From Podospora pseudoanserina (Eukaryota; Ascomycota; Sordariomycetes; Sordariales; Podosporaceae), in contig NC_085923.1 of NCBI RefSeq assembly GCF_035222485.1, forward strand, positions 620,001 through 684,000: a stretch of DNA of 64,000 nucleotides, written 5' to 3'. How positions within the stretch are numbered: the first letter of the stretch is position 1; each line of letters opens with the position of its first letter. Of this stretch, positions 43,788 through 55,200 are shown piece after piece. Below the pieces are notes generated by a model. The model had not been told where the DNA came from. It worked only from the letters and a program-made list of their open reading frames with translations, and ran no database searches. Made by a program: the position numbers and the translations under genes.

Positions 43788-43868
43788 TCTTCCGTAGTAT
43801 AGTGGTCAGTATGTGAGCTTGTCATTCCAACAACGCTCGAGACCCGGGTTCAATTCCCGGCGGGAGAG
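43788..43868 (+). tRNA. tRNA-Asp(GTC) with a 9-nt intron
   Basis: The mature sequence equals that of the copy at 10493-10578 in all arms: acceptor TCTTCCG/CGGGAGA, anticodon GTC, T arm CCGGGTTCAATTCCCGG. Only the intron after position 37 differs, being about 9 nt (TTCCAACAA) rather than 14. Confidence 0.93.
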
Positions 43869-43949
43869 TCAAACCACCATATCATTTTTGCCATTTTTGC
43901 CCTTCTCTCACTCAGTCCATTCACCCTCTTTTTGCCAACATTAGAATAG

Positions 43950-44933
43950 TTACAAATATGGCCCGAGAATTTCCATCGTGTGCCCCCACAACTTCTCCTG
44001 CCCCTTGTCACGAAGCTGATCCACCACTTTCGTATTAGGCGTACAATCGCACTTGTTGCTAACAAGAAACAACCCTCCCACGGTAGCTCTACCCGCCTTA
44101 CCACTCCACGGCACACCGCGCCCCCCAAAAGCAGCGCTGGTGCTCTGAAACAAATGTCTCTGTCCAGACTCCTCGTCAGAAAAGGCCACCAGCCAGTTCA
44201 CCCCCTCGATAAACCGGATAAAAGCCCATCCTAAAATTGACTTTCCATCCCAACCCCGTCTTACATTCCCTGTATCCACCGCCCCAGGCAATGAATGTAC
44301 AAAGGTCACGTTGGGGTTCTCCTTGGCTAACCTATCCAGCATAATGGTGTTCATCCCAATATACTGCGGCCTCGCCCTCCAAATAGTGAAATTCCCCTCC
44401 TTTTTCAACTCCCAGTCTTCCATATCGAGAAAGTAGGTTGTCTCCATCCCCCCACCCAAAACACTAACCACCCTTCCACTGTCCAACAAAGGGAGAAGGT
44501 GGAGAATGAAGAGCATGCGGGAGTAATACTCCAACGCCTGCGCCACCTCATGCCCTTCGGCAGTTTCTTTCCGCTGTCCCCCCCAGGGTGCGAAGCCGGC
44601 GGAGAGGAACAACAAGTCGATTTTGGATTCAACGGATGAAATGAGGCTGCACACTCGTTTTACGTCGGCAAGGAGGGAGACTTCCGCTTCGGTGAAGATG
44701 ATTTCTGCTTTAGGGTTGAGGGTGTGCAGTTCTTTGATGAAGGGGAGGGTGCGTGATTGGGAGGGTTTTCGGCCGAGGAGGTAGATTTTGATGGGGGTGC
44801 CTGTTGCGACCAGGGCGCGGATGGTGAGCTTGCCTATGCCGGAGGTGCCCCCGACGAAAACGGCGACGCGGAGGGGGGTGGTGGAGGTGGTGATGAGGGC
44901 GTTGGAGGAGAGGATTTCGGTGTAGGAGACCAT
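43950..44933 (-). CDS. Atypical short-chain dehydrogenase/reductase
   Basis: From the Met at 44933 the protein has 327 residues; an in-frame Met at 44999 would add 22. The N-terminal Rossmann motif is VFVGGTSGIGKLT, followed by YLLGRKPSQS, ESKIDLLFLSAGF and EYYSRMLFILHLLPLL, the layout of fungal SDRs close to biosynthetic oxidoreductases. At the active-site position I read QYIGMNT, so the YxxxK lysine is replaced by Asn; a Ser is also unclear. The protein may bind NAD(P) yet use different chemistry. A classical SDR with YxxxK lies at 11300-12140 for comparison. Confidence 0.82.
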   Translation of the reverse strand: MVSYTEILSSNALITTSTTPLRVAVFVGGTSGIGKLTIRALVATGTPIKIYLLGRKPSQSRTLPFIKELHTLNPKAEIIFTEAEVSLLADVKRVCSLISSVESKIDLLFLSAGFAPWGGQRKETAEGHEVAQALEYYSRMLFILHLLPLLDSGRVVSVLGGGMETTYFLDMEDWELKKEGNFTIWRARPQYIGMNTIMLDRLAKENPNVTFVHSLPGAVDTGNVRRGWDGKSILGWAFIRFIEGVNWLVAFSDEESGQRHLFQSTSAAFGGRGVPWSGKAGRATVGGLFLVSNKCDCTPNTKVVDQLRDKGQEKLWGHTMEILGPYL

Positions 44934-45699
44934 CGGGAAGAAGGCGTAACAGGTGCTCTGCGAGATGAAACTCTGACTGTAAGGTACCTTAGTTGACATA
45001 TACGTTCAGTTTAACTTTCTGAGCTGAAAAATGAGGCCATGGTGGTGGAAACAAACCAGGGCTCTTTCAGCACTCGTAATGTTGAGGATCTTCGGGCTCC
45101 GGGGTTCTAACCAACCCGTTACACCAAATGCGGACGAATCATATGGCTAACAAGTTTCCGCGCGGGATGCGGCGCAATGAATAACCATGGTACAATTCGG
45201 TGCCTTTTTTCGCCGGCATGTCAAAACCGAGGTGCTTTGTTTCTAGCCTGGCGTCGTACAATTCCATTGTGAGTTGCTGCGCAGGATCAAGGTCAAATGC
45301 CTTCGAAGCAGTGGACAAGAGTACATTTTATCCGCCGGAAGGATCTTAAGCGTCGAGGTAAGATGCCCTACGAGGTCTGTTGATGTGTCCAACGGTGTCA
45401 TAGCATATATCACAGAAAAGGCACCATACGTAAATTTTTACTGATTTTATTGTGCAAGTAAAGAGACATCGCTACTGGCTTCAAAAAAGACTGACCCAAG
45501 TCCCTATCCACCGCAATCATCTAAGCCACCCAGAGAAACCCTAACTCACCACGGGCCTTATCCTTCTCTCCAAATTCCAAAAAAACTCCAAAACAATATA
45601 TGCACGCTGAAACAAAAAGAGGTAAGAAAACACAAAAGGAGAAGACTTCACGGGTATCATGACACACACACACATGCGCTCACACACCACTTCAACCCC
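44934..45699. other. Intergenic, short CA repeat
   Basis: Region between two minus-strand genes. A small (CA)n tract lies at about 45,661-45,675. Nothing else is recognised. Confidence 0.45.
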
Positions 45700-46611
45700 C
45701 TACCGCTTCTTGGCATGTCGCTTCGAGTGTCGGGCAACATTATCTGCCCTCCCCTCGTAGTCGCACTCGGTGCACCTTATCCGCTCCGACCTGGTGTTGT
45801 GTTGCTGAGCGTACTCGGGGTGTTTCGCCCACAAGTGCCGACCAAGCGCGCGCTTGTCAAGGTGTCCCTTGCCACAGAGCTCGCATCGGAATGGCTGGCG
45901 GTGTTTACGTTCGTGTCTCTTGAGATCAGACACTTTGTCAAAGGTCTTGGAGCAGTTGGACTCGGAGCACGAGTGGATGTGAGGAGTAGAGGGAGAGGTG
46001 ATATCGGGAGAAGCCCCAGTGGTAGCCGGAAAGGGTGAGTCGAAAATGGGAGGGCTGTAGCTGAATGTCGGAGAGCTCTCGTGAACAGACGACGTGGGGC
46101 TGAGGGCGACGCCGAAGTGAGAAAAAGGCGTTGTAACATCAGGCACGAAGGTGTTCAGGTTCAAGTTCATATCGACAGCAGGGAAGAGCGTAGCGTCCAT
46201 AAAGGGGGTGAGGAGATCGTCCGTAAGGAAGTCCTGAAGGGGCAGAACAACTTCGGGACAGAGATCCGACCGGCTCACATGGCCAAAGTCTTCGAGAAGG
46301 GCTTCAGCAGGGCTGCCTGTGAAAGGGGTACCAAACTCGTTAATCATGGAGGACGAGGGCGAAGTAAACAATGTGTTATCCACTTGACCTGTCATCATCA
46401 ACGAGTCCCACGGGTCGGCGGAGAGTGTGCTGGGTGAAACGGAGGAGTCGCCGAAGGCGGGTGTAAAGAGTGGTGTGGTGGTGAATTGGTAGTCGAGCTG
46501 ACCAGCCTGAGGAGAAGGCATGGCCGTCTTCGGAACCCACACCCACTCCCCCTGTTCCTCAGATGGGACGCAGGGGGAGTGGGGTTGGGGGGAGTAAGCG
46601 TTGGTGGACAT
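45700..46611 (-). CDS. C2H2 zinc-finger transcription factor
   Basis: From the Met at 46611 the protein has 303 residues; a Met at 46752 would add 47 Gln/Pro-rich residues. The first two-thirds are Ser/Pro/Thr-rich with acidic patches, as in activation domains. Three fingers end the protein: CSESNCSKTFDKVSDLKRHE, CELCGKGHLDKRALGRHLWA and CTECDYEGRADNVARHSKRH, with a basic tail HAKKR that could be a nuclear signal. It probably binds DNA as a regulator; target genes are unknown. Confidence 0.87.
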   Translation of the reverse strand: MSTNAYSPQPHSPCVPSEEQGEWVWVPKTAMPSPQAGQLDYQFTTTPLFTPAFGDSSVSPSTLSADPWDSLMMTGQVDNTLFTSPSSSMINEFGTPFTGSPAEALLEDFGHVSRSDLCPEVVLPLQDFLTDDLLTPFMDATLFPAVDMNLNLNTFVPDVTTPFSHFGVALSPTSSVHESSPTFSYSPPIFDSPFPATTGASPDITSPSTPHIHSCSESNCSKTFDKVSDLKRHERKHRQPFRCELCGKGHLDKRALGRHLWAKHPEYAQQHNTRSERIRCTECDYEGRADNVARHSKRHAKKR

Positions 46612-48363
46612 CGTGAAGACCCAACTCACGGTTGATGTGCCGTGAGCTGGAGATGCTATTTGGTGGGGTTGAAATTGTTTGGTTTCGGTTGGTTGCAGTT
46701 GCGATTGATGAGCGTTGTTGATTGGTGGCGGCGAGCAAAATTCTTTTGTCAAGACAGCAGGTTTAGGTTGGCGATAGCGGGCAGGAACCAGTTTAACGAC
46801 GTAGTTCTAGGTCGCGAAGCCTTCTAGGCCTCTAGTTGCCGCATCCTTAGATGTTGGTGAGTGCTATCGTCTGCCCGAACAGGACTGATCCTGTTGAGGT
46901 CGCCGTGTCCAACTCGTTGCCTCCATCCAAACGCTGATGTGGAGAACCGCAAAATGGATCTTCAACTAGTAGTCGAAGGGAAGAATTGTCTCCTCCGAGA
47001 CCCCAAAAATGATATTCTTGACGAGTCTGCCGAGTCGCAATTTCATGCCGTGGTTTCATCTTGACATAGCAGAAGTCGTGGGAGGTGCGTTGAACAGGAG
47101 TCCGGGATGCCCAGGATTGAGTGCTCTCTGTGCTTGAGAGAAGTAGGTGTGGTGTTGGGTCGTGACGACCCACCATTATGGGAGCGCATATCTGGGCGGG
47201 GGTTGACCACCAGGTCGGGTGTGTTCGCGGCAATCCAGAAAACCAAAGAGGTTGGCGTTCGAACTCGAGACCTCGACCTTTGGAAAGTGGACCGTCCAGG
47301 TAAGCGCTTCTTTGAAGCACTGGCTTGAACCCTGAACACGCGGTATCTTTGTTCCCGAGGGAGCTGAGACAACTCTCAGACCGACGTTCAAGATTCCGTC
47401 CAGCTCCTACCGAGAGACCTCGATGTCGATTGCGGGGGAAGGAAGCCATGGTGAGGGTGGTGGGCTGTGGATCGTCGGGCGCAGGGTTCCAAGGTCGAAA
47501 ATCCATGGTGACGTTGCTCAATGAACACAGGGGGATGCTAAATCTGGAGTGTTAGAAACAAACTTCACGGGTTGCACATGCAGGCAGCTAGGTAGTAGTG
47601 TCCGAGATCTGAGCTCACAATTTGGATTCTTCGACGGCTAGGTAAGCAGTATCTAGGCAGTCATGACGCTGACAAGGGTGTTGAAACAAAGGCGCGTAGA
47701 CGCGCGCAATAGGGCGTTGGAAGTGACCTTTCAGGATTTTTGGTGATAATTTTTGGCTGACGGGTATGGTATCGAAGCGAAAGTAAGAAAATGGGTAAGG
47801 AGAAAAAGAGAGGACGAAAGGAGGCGGCAGTCAGGGTCACGATGGGTTTAAGAGCGTCCTCAGGCGCAGCGCGCAAAAATGACAGCCCGCGCAGCTGCAT
47901 CCCTGCCAATCCGGCTGTCTGGTGCGGCGACTGCGCCTCAGGCATCCGGCGCCCTCACAGGGCTGATTTCGGTTAACCTATAAGTGGCCAATCAGAGCCA
48001 CTGGATGAGACGGTGCCCCACTGAGGACGGATTTCCCACTGTCCCCAGAAGATGTCCTCAATTGTGGCTCAACGCCGATGGACGAGACCTCGTTTCCGAT
48101 GGGACAAGGTGGTACATCAGGTCACAGATAATTCCCAATTGCATCTATGTTCTTCAAGAGTCAATTAAGTAGCACAAGCCTCATCTTCTAGTTTCCCTAT
48201 GCGCAACACAGTAGTTAAATACCCCCCGCCTTTAAGATACAATGTGTGGCTAGTGTTGACCAAACCCCACCGGTCTGACTGATACCCCGCATCAGAATCC
48301 GTCCTCAATTTCTCACTTCCACTGCAAACGTCATGGCATCACCGAAGTCGCACGGCGGAAGAC
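46612..48363. other. Gene-poor region of about 1.75 kb
   Basis: A minus-strand frame of 224 residues (46,847-47,521) has low-quality composition and overlaps frames on the other strand; no motif supports it. No tRNA or transposon is recognised. Confidence 0.45.
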
Positions 48364-49275
48364 TCATGCCTTACCTCGGAAGCCTACTACAAACAACCTG
48401 GGAAAGTGAAGCACCACCCTTCCGTCCGCCAATGTCGGATACTCTCTCTTCAGTCCTCTCACATACTGCTCCAAAAACGCCTTCTTTGCTGCCTCATCCT
48501 GCTCCAACAAATCCAGGTACGGCTTCAGCCCCGTGGTCTCAAACCACTTGACAATCGCCTCATGTCCCTCAAGGATATGGTGATATGTCGTGTGCCAGAT
48601 CTCGACGCTTTCGCAGTGAGGCTTCAGTGAGTTGTACCATGTCCCCACCGACTCGATCGGGTCAAGCTCCGGCTTTTGGTCTTGACCCATAAAGTACTTT
48701 GCCCACGGTCCCGGAGAGTGGTATGCTGTGTCTCTCATCAAACGATGAGATGGCTCAGCAAAGTTATCCGGCACCTGGAACGCCAACAAACCCCCTGGCT
48801 TTAGTCGCTTGAGGTGTTGCACAATCGTTGCGATTCTTTCACTGCTACGCAGCCAGTGGAACACTGCATTGCTAAAGATGAGGTCGGTGTCTGGGGACGC
48901 GATGAAGTCCTTCACATCGCCGGCTTGGTAGTCGATGCCTTCGCCGCCATTCTTCTCGCTGGCAGCGGTGACCATGGCGGGGGAGAGCTCAACGCCGGTG
49001 ATTTGTGCGCCAGGCCATTGCTTCTTGAGGGCAATGGTCGAGTTTCCCGGCCCGGAACCCAAGTCGATGATCCTCTGCGGTTGTGATAGGCCGGAGCGGG
49101 AGAGGAATGAGATCAAGTCGTTGATGGGCCTGCCGCGGGGAGCTTCGAAGCGGAGATATTTCTCCGGGGACCAGTCGGGTTTGGTACTTGTGGTTGATGT
49201 TGCCATGGTTCGTGGAGGACAAGGCGCAAGTCGAGTGGTTTTTGCAAACGCCGTGATCCGGGCTATGGCTGCCAT
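48364..49275 (-). CDS. Trans-aconitate 2-methyltransferase-like SAM enzyme
   Basis: From the Met at 49275 the protein has 303 residues. The Tam signature start DWSPEKYLRFEAPRGRPIND is followed by motif I IIDLGSGPGNSTIAL, ITGVELSPAMV, YQAGDVKDF, LIFSNAVFHWL and LKPGGLLAFQVPDN, all as in bacterial and yeast trans-aconitate methyltransferases, which detoxify trans-aconitate by esterifying it with SAM. The start is uncertain: the first 23 residues (ARITAFAKTTRL) could be a mitochondrial presequence, while Met at 49206 would give the short bacterial-like form. Intact throughout. Confidence 0.88.
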   Translation of the reverse strand: MAAIARITAFAKTTRLAPCPPRTMATSTTSTKPDWSPEKYLRFEAPRGRPINDLISFLSRSGLSQPQRIIDLGSGPGNSTIALKKQWPGAQITGVELSPAMVTAASEKNGGEGIDYQAGDVKDFIASPDTDLIFSNAVFHWLRSSERIATIVQHLKRLKPGGLLAFQVPDNFAEPSHRLMRDTAYHSPGPWAKYFMGQDQKPELDPIESVGTWYNSLKPHCESVEIWHTTYHHILEGHEAIVKWFETTGLKPYLDLLEQDEAAKKAFLEQYVRGLKREYPTLADGRVVLHFPRLFVVGFRGKA

Positions 49276-50243
49276 TTTGTTGCGAGTTGGGGGCCTAATT
49301 CCAAGATGATATGTTGCTGAGAACAAGGTATGCGACGTTGGAGGCGTTCCATGTCGATCAACCGGTTGAATAAGTCCGATTGGATGATTTGTCTCAGGGT
49401 TGGAGTGTCTTTCGGAATGACCTGGACCGTGCGTTTCACTGCTAACCCTGGGTTTGTGTCAAATTGGTCAACCGGACCCGCTATTAGGCAAATTATCACC
49501 TTGGCAGTGGGACCTAAGCTACGAGGTTCGGCTTTATCGGGCTACCTAGGGACTTTCCCTCGTGTAATACCAGAATTAATGCCTTTTTGGATCCTATACT
49601 GTATTCAACAGTTTGTAAGCCCCCAGCTCAAGACAAAGACAGCATTAACAGAGCTGAAGCTCAATACCTATATATGCCCAGGATTAATGCAAGAGCCTGG
49701 AAATCTTTAGTATGACCGAATATGTTACAGCAATTGTGTAGGTTCTCACCAGGTATTAAGGGCCCACAACTGGGTACAGGCGTGGGTCACAGATAAAAGA
49801 TTGAATTGTCGGATAAAGAAGAAAAGAAAGGAAAATGAAAAACACGGCCCACGACGCCTTCTTACACCTCTCAAACCTCCGGACCTCCCCTACAAAGCAT
49901 GCGAAATGTCCACTAGAACCGTCCGAACTTCCTCGTATCTCCTCGTGTCTCTCTTAGCCTCCCGCCTCCCACGTCAAGCGCAAGCCTCCTATGTGAATCG
50001 CCCAAATAACCCTAAACCGGATATCATCCCATAACATCAGGCTCAGACCAACGATAACCACGAGGCTAACCCAACGCCTTTGCGTGTTTCGTTTCATTGC
50101 CTGGATGGACCGGTATGCTCAGAAATTGATGATGTTATCATCGAGCAGGTAGTTAGCAGGTACGTAGCATGTAGGTAGTAGGGCAGCGCATGCTTGTCCG
50201 TACATTGTGCTGCTTACTGGTGCTTTCAGTGAACGACATTGGC
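49276..50243. other. Intergenic, no gene recognised
   Basis: Frames of 60-125 residues lack motifs. Part near 49,560-49,720 is fairly AT-rich. Confidence 0.45.
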
Positions 50244-51695
50244 TCACAACCGCCTCCTCGCCCTTTCTTCAACTGCTTGAACGAGCTCCTTGAATGCCCT
50301 CATGTCTCCCTCCTGCGTCTCCATTGCCCGGTTAACTCCGGAACACTCCGCCTCGTCCTCACCCCCCAACTCGATATCCATGTGGCCATCGCTGTCTGAT
50401 TCTTGCCAGGGTGAGATCGTACCAGATGAGAAACGGACATATCTCTTAGCCGAGAGGCAGCAGTCCATATCATCTACCGAACGTAAACTTCGGCCGGCGA
50501 CATCATTCAACTTTGCATGCTCCATACGAAATTGAACAAGATTGGGGAGTCTTGTCCGTATGGCATCGAAAACCACTTCCCAAGCACCGTCAAACTTGTG
50601 AAGGGTCCAACCTCTTCCCCGATCCGCGATAAACTTCCAGTCATGGGTGGTAAGGTCGTTCCACTTCTCGATGTCGTCGCTGGCGTATTCCAAGTACGAG
50701 ACAATCATACATCGGTTCAGGCAGAGTGTTTCGAGCGTGGTTTGGGCTGGAACCCAGTCGAACTGGTCGTGGTGGCCAATGACATACTCCCCCAATATCA
50801 GCGTTTTGAGATTGGGGAAATGCAGACCCTTTCCATCAAAATACCCGGGGGCAACCCCCCAGCACTCGCCGAAAGTTATGTTGAGTGATGTGAGCCGGCT
50901 GGCGAAACAGGGGAGGAACTCCTCCTGAAGCCAGGGCTCAAAGGTGAAACGCTCGTCATAGTACAGGTCGTAGTCGGGGCCGTCGTCGTGATCCTCCTGA
51001 GCGACCAAAAGACGCAGCTCTGTGATGTCCTCGATGACCGAGCGGAAGAGGCCGGTTTCCAAAAACTCGGTGAACGGCATATTTTGCAGGTTCTCGATGG
51101 TGAGAGATGTGATGGGGGTGATGAATTGGTTGGCACGGGATTTCCGCCGTTGGATCGCTTTGAACACGTTCTCAATTGTGTGCATCCGGGTAGAAAAGGT
51201 TTCCACGATTTCTTCGCGGTAGCCGCTTTTCTCGACGCCTTCACACCCTTCTGTGAAGCGAATGTTGACAGCCCGGAGGTTGGGCAAGCTTCCGAGGCCT
51301 TGGATCGCTGTCACGAACTCGGGCCAGTCTCCCGAGTCCCACGAACACCATGTTTCATAATCGCGCTCTAGTTGGCGGTAATAGCTGCGCGGTGGCGGGC
51401 GGACACTGTAAACCTCGGCTTCACGGGCAGCTTGCTGTACGGCCGGACTGTTGACAATTTGCTTCCACGTGTCGAACGCCTTGTCGTTTCCGTTGTGCAT
51501 GAGAGCGATGGTTCGGAAGAGATGCTTTGTTGCGAGAGCGTTCCATTGGCGACAGACTAGACGGGCATTTCGAAGACTTTCTGGCCTCACCGCTGCTCCA
51601 AGATGACGGTATCGATTCATTTTGTCAGGCTTTTCCTTTTCAAGGCAGTCAAAAATGAGATCCAGGACCTCTGTTGGAATGGAATCGATCCCCAT
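50244..51695 (-). CDS. F-box protein
   Basis: A single exon encodes 483 residues. The N-terminus IPTEVLDLIFDCLEKE, with RLVCRQWNALATKHLFRTI further on, is an F-box split by a short insert, as in many filamentous-fungal F-box proteins. It would dock on Skp1 in an SCF ubiquitin ligase. The following region has loosely repeated LxxLxI stretches (LTSLTIENLQNM, LTSLNITFG, LKTLILGEY, LETLCLNRC), suggesting a leucine-rich-repeat-like substrate platform. The C-terminus is acidic. Substrate unknown. Confidence 0.86.
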   Translation of the reverse strand: MGIDSIPTEVLDLIFDCLEKEKPDKMNRYRHLGAAVRPESLRNARLVCRQWNALATKHLFRTIALMHNGNDKAFDTWKQIVNSPAVQQAAREAEVYSVRPPPRSYYRQLERDYETWCSWDSGDWPEFVTAIQGLGSLPNLRAVNIRFTEGCEGVEKSGYREEIVETFSTRMHTIENVFKAIQRRKSRANQFITPITSLTIENLQNMPFTEFLETGLFRSVIEDITELRLLVAQEDHDDGPDYDLYYDERFTFEPWLQEEFLPCFASRLTSLNITFGECWGVAPGYFDGKGLHFPNLKTLILGEYVIGHHDQFDWVPAQTTLETLCLNRCMIVSYLEYASDDIEKWNDLTTHDWKFIADRGRGWTLHKFDGAWEVVFDAIRTRLPNLVQFRMEHAKLNDVAGRSLRSVDDMDCCLSAKRYVRFSSGTISPWQESDSDGHMDIELGGEDEAECSGVNRAMETQEGDMRAFKELVQAVEERARRRL

Positions 51696-52245
51696 GTTGA
51701 ACAGTATGGAGGTGGTGCTGAGATGAGCTGGAGAATCAGGGGAAAAGTCGGTTCTTTATCAATCATGAAGATCAATTGGATGTGCAGGCAGCCGCCGCAT
51801 ATGTTGGGTTCAAGGAGCAATGCTCACTAAACCATTCTCGTAGCAGGCGGCAGCTCCGTTGGTCCAGTCAAAGCTCTCTCTGCCTAAGGTACGGTCCTAA
51901 TTATTCCCGGCTTAGCCCCTATTACCAACCTCAGGGGGTAGTTATGTTGCAGCCATCATGCAAGACACATTGGGCAGCAGAGCCTAGTCGAAATATAGCG
52001 TATAATTGACCGTCTCTGAAGGCTAGGTTGCCACGATGTTCATGCCGATTCCCATCCCGTGAGCTGTAGGAAAACAGACGACGACGGTGGAAACCACCTT
52101 ACAAGCCATGCATGACAGTCCACACATTGGAGCAAATCTGGTGACTGGCCAGAGAGATAATGAAGACTTATTACCATACATAGTCTTCGGCTGGGTAAAA
52201 CCCTACTTTTTACGACATCTGATTAGATACCCCGAAACAAACCTC
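51696..52245. other. Intergenic, nothing recognised
   Basis: Includes the F-box promoter and the 3' UTR of the CorA-like gene. No feature recognised. Confidence 0.45.
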
Positions 52246-55200
52246 TCACCTCCTCTTCCTCACCCCTCCAACCACATACACCCCTTTCTCCCTCCACCCA
52301 ACCCTCTCACCACCACCATCATACCCCCCCATCATAGGCACCATATCCTCTTCCCTCTCCCTCCACCTTACCCCCTCCCCCCAACCCCTCACCCACTCCA
52401 TCCCCGTCCTAACAACCCCCCCCAACTCCCCCGTCCACCACAACCCCATCAAAACAACCCCGACCGTCACCGGCACCGCAGTAACCCAATAAGCCCACTG
52501 CCCAACCTCCATATCCCTCACGTCAGCCGAATTCATCCCAAAAATGCTCGCAATCGAGCTCAACGGCAGAAAAACAATCGTCACAATCGTAAACGCGTAA
52601 ATCGCCCTCTCCTGCCTGTCACGGGTGGTATCCAGCTTATTCCTATTAAACTCCTCCAAATGCGAAGCATGGCTCCGCAGTTCACTAAACTCCTTGTCGC
52701 GGCGGTCGGTAAAGCTGATTATCTCATCGATGAGTAGTTGTCTGTATCCGTGGGTACTGACGGTTATGTCTGGGGAGGGGAGTTGCGTGTAGGTGTACAT
52801 CCCCCTGTGACTCGCATGGGGGTGGCGGGGTTGCATCCTCCAGTTCCGCGTTGAACTCTGCGACATTGCGTCAAAGATTGACCTCTGCCACGCGACGGTC
52901 CATTGGACGATGGACACTTCTTGTTTGAGCCTCCCCAGTTTGTACTCGTGGGTGCGGGTGGAGGGTTTGGTGGTGATGTCGGATTCGATGGTGTCGAGAT
53001 AGGAAGAGTAGGTCTCGCTGATGTCGGGAAGGGCGGGGGTGATGTCTTTGAGGAGCTGCATGCTTATGAGGGAGAAGAGGTCCGTTGGGAGGATGACTGA
53101 TCTATCGAAAAGGGTTCGTCCGAACGAGTTGGCGACTGATTGGATCATGGTGTCGGTTCCTTGGCGGAGGGAGGAGAGGCCGGAGTCGAGGAGGAATTCG
53201 GAGCGGGTCGTGTTTTTGGGGGAGATGGCGAGGCCGAGGAGGATGTGGATCCAGGCGTCGACGAGGAGCCAGGGGGTGTGGACTTTTTCGAGGTCTTCTG
53301 GGGAGGCGGCGCTGAATGTGGCGTTGAAGGAGGAGAGGGCAGCAATTTGTCGGTCGAGAGTCTTGGTGACTTCGTTTCGCTGGCGGGAAAGCTTCTCCAT
53401 TTGCAAGGACCGTTTTGCTTTGTTTATCTCTTTGGAGCGAGGTTCAACAGGATCGTCAGGCTCCAACGTTGGGTGCTAGATGTGTTAGCCCAGCATGCTG
53501 CTTTTTGTGTCCTTTGGAGATTTGGTGCATACCTCTATTAGACTCAAAACAATACCCCAGAACCTATTAACAGTCGGAACCTCCAACTCGGACGGAAAAA
53601 AGAATTTGAAGACGATGTCGGCCTTGTTGAAGAAGCTCACTCGACTCTCGTATATCTTTTTCTCACGTTCCGAGGGCGGTGATTCTTCTTTCGCTTTCTC
53701 TCCTTCCTCCTCAAGAAGCTTGTACACATCGCGGCGTTTCGACTGCCGCAACTCGCTGTAGGCTTTTTGATCCTGGCGTGCGGTTTTGTTAAGCAAGTAC
53801 TCGTCAACCTGCACAAAGTAGTCCTTGAAGACGTCATAGTTGATCCCGCCTATACCTGAGTTTGATACACCGTCCAGACAGGTGAAGACGGCAAAGGCAG
53901 AGTTCGGCTTTGACTCTGCAGTTTTCTTGCCCTCCCGGGGAATGGTGATCCGAACTGTCTTTCTCTGACTCGAGTCATCAGGCTGCTTCGAGGCCGAAAA
54001 TTGTACTTCGTCATCACGCTCCTCCCGTTTGAGAGATGAGAGGCCCATAGGAGATGGCAGCGCCGGCTTGTGTCTTTGTACTGTTAGTGGCCTTCCTACA
54101 ACCTGTGTCCAAGAGGGTGCAACATACCCAATCTGCATTTCGAGCAAGATTCCAGCACGAGAACGGGAAGCCAACTTTGTGATCCACGGCCACTCATCAG
54201 GTTTGACGGGTCTTTTGTAGTAGAAGAAACTGAGAGTGCGAGGCCAAAACTCGAGGAAGTGTGCCATAAAGGACTGCAGTAGATGTATTGCAATTAGCAT
54301 TCAGGGGCTCAGTCATGTTTGTCTCATGGGGTACGAATGACGTACAAACCAGCTTCCGCATTCTTCAGTCGGTAGTGCCCAGACAATATTGTTCTGATAA
54401 CGAATGAAGACTCTGGCGGCGGGCTTCAGCGTTGATATCTCCTGGGCTGTCTTTGTGACCCTGTGTACATTGTTGCCGCAGAGGGCGCTAAACGGCATTC
54501 GACCACATGTCAGGAGAAGAGCTAGATAAAACCTGTTAATCGGATTCTTGACTGCTGCGTGACAAAGTATGTGACCTACAATTGTCTACCACGATACACC
54601 AGAGTTGTGCTATATGGAAGCATAGCTCAGCAGGCGCTCCTTTGAGCTGACGCACAGCCTGTTGCATATCACGGTCCTTGGTGGCTCTCGAAAACTGAGC
54701 CTGGAGCAGCGTTTGAACGGGAAAGCTGCTGGCGTTTTCGGCGGCGAGAAGGCCGGAATACTTCTCTAGAGAAAAGTACGGTAGGCAGATCCATGTGACG
54801 GTCCGGTTGGCAAAGCTTTGCTCCTTGAGACTGGGGTCAAAAGGAACAGGCATTTGGAGGAACTTTGGCTCCATATGTCGCACGTAGGAGCCGTTCGAGG
54901 TTTGTATTTGCTTGATGCCTTGACGCTTGACCCGTGCGATTAGATCGGCGACACCTTTCCGTTCGCTTTTGGTCAGGCCAAGCAAGCGTGTTGTCTGGGT
55001 CTAAGTGGAATGGCAACAAGCCAACATTAGCCAGCGAAAGAAGAAGAAAGATATGCATGGTGTGACGTACTGCAAAGTTATCAAAGTCCATGGACTTATG
55101 GGTAAAGTGAATCCACCGAAAGACAGGCTGGTGCTGTACACGTTCCCCTGGAGTTATCACCAACTGCGCACCATGCTGTCCACCTATCATTCCGTCGCCT

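Noticed and set aside
46847-47521. 224-codon minus-strand frame
   Set aside because: Composition is irregular, several frames overlap on the other strand, and no domain is recognisable.
53485-54300. Separate gene upstream of the CorA-like C-terminus
   Set aside because: Clean in-frame splices join it to neighbouring exons on both sides, so it is part of one gene.
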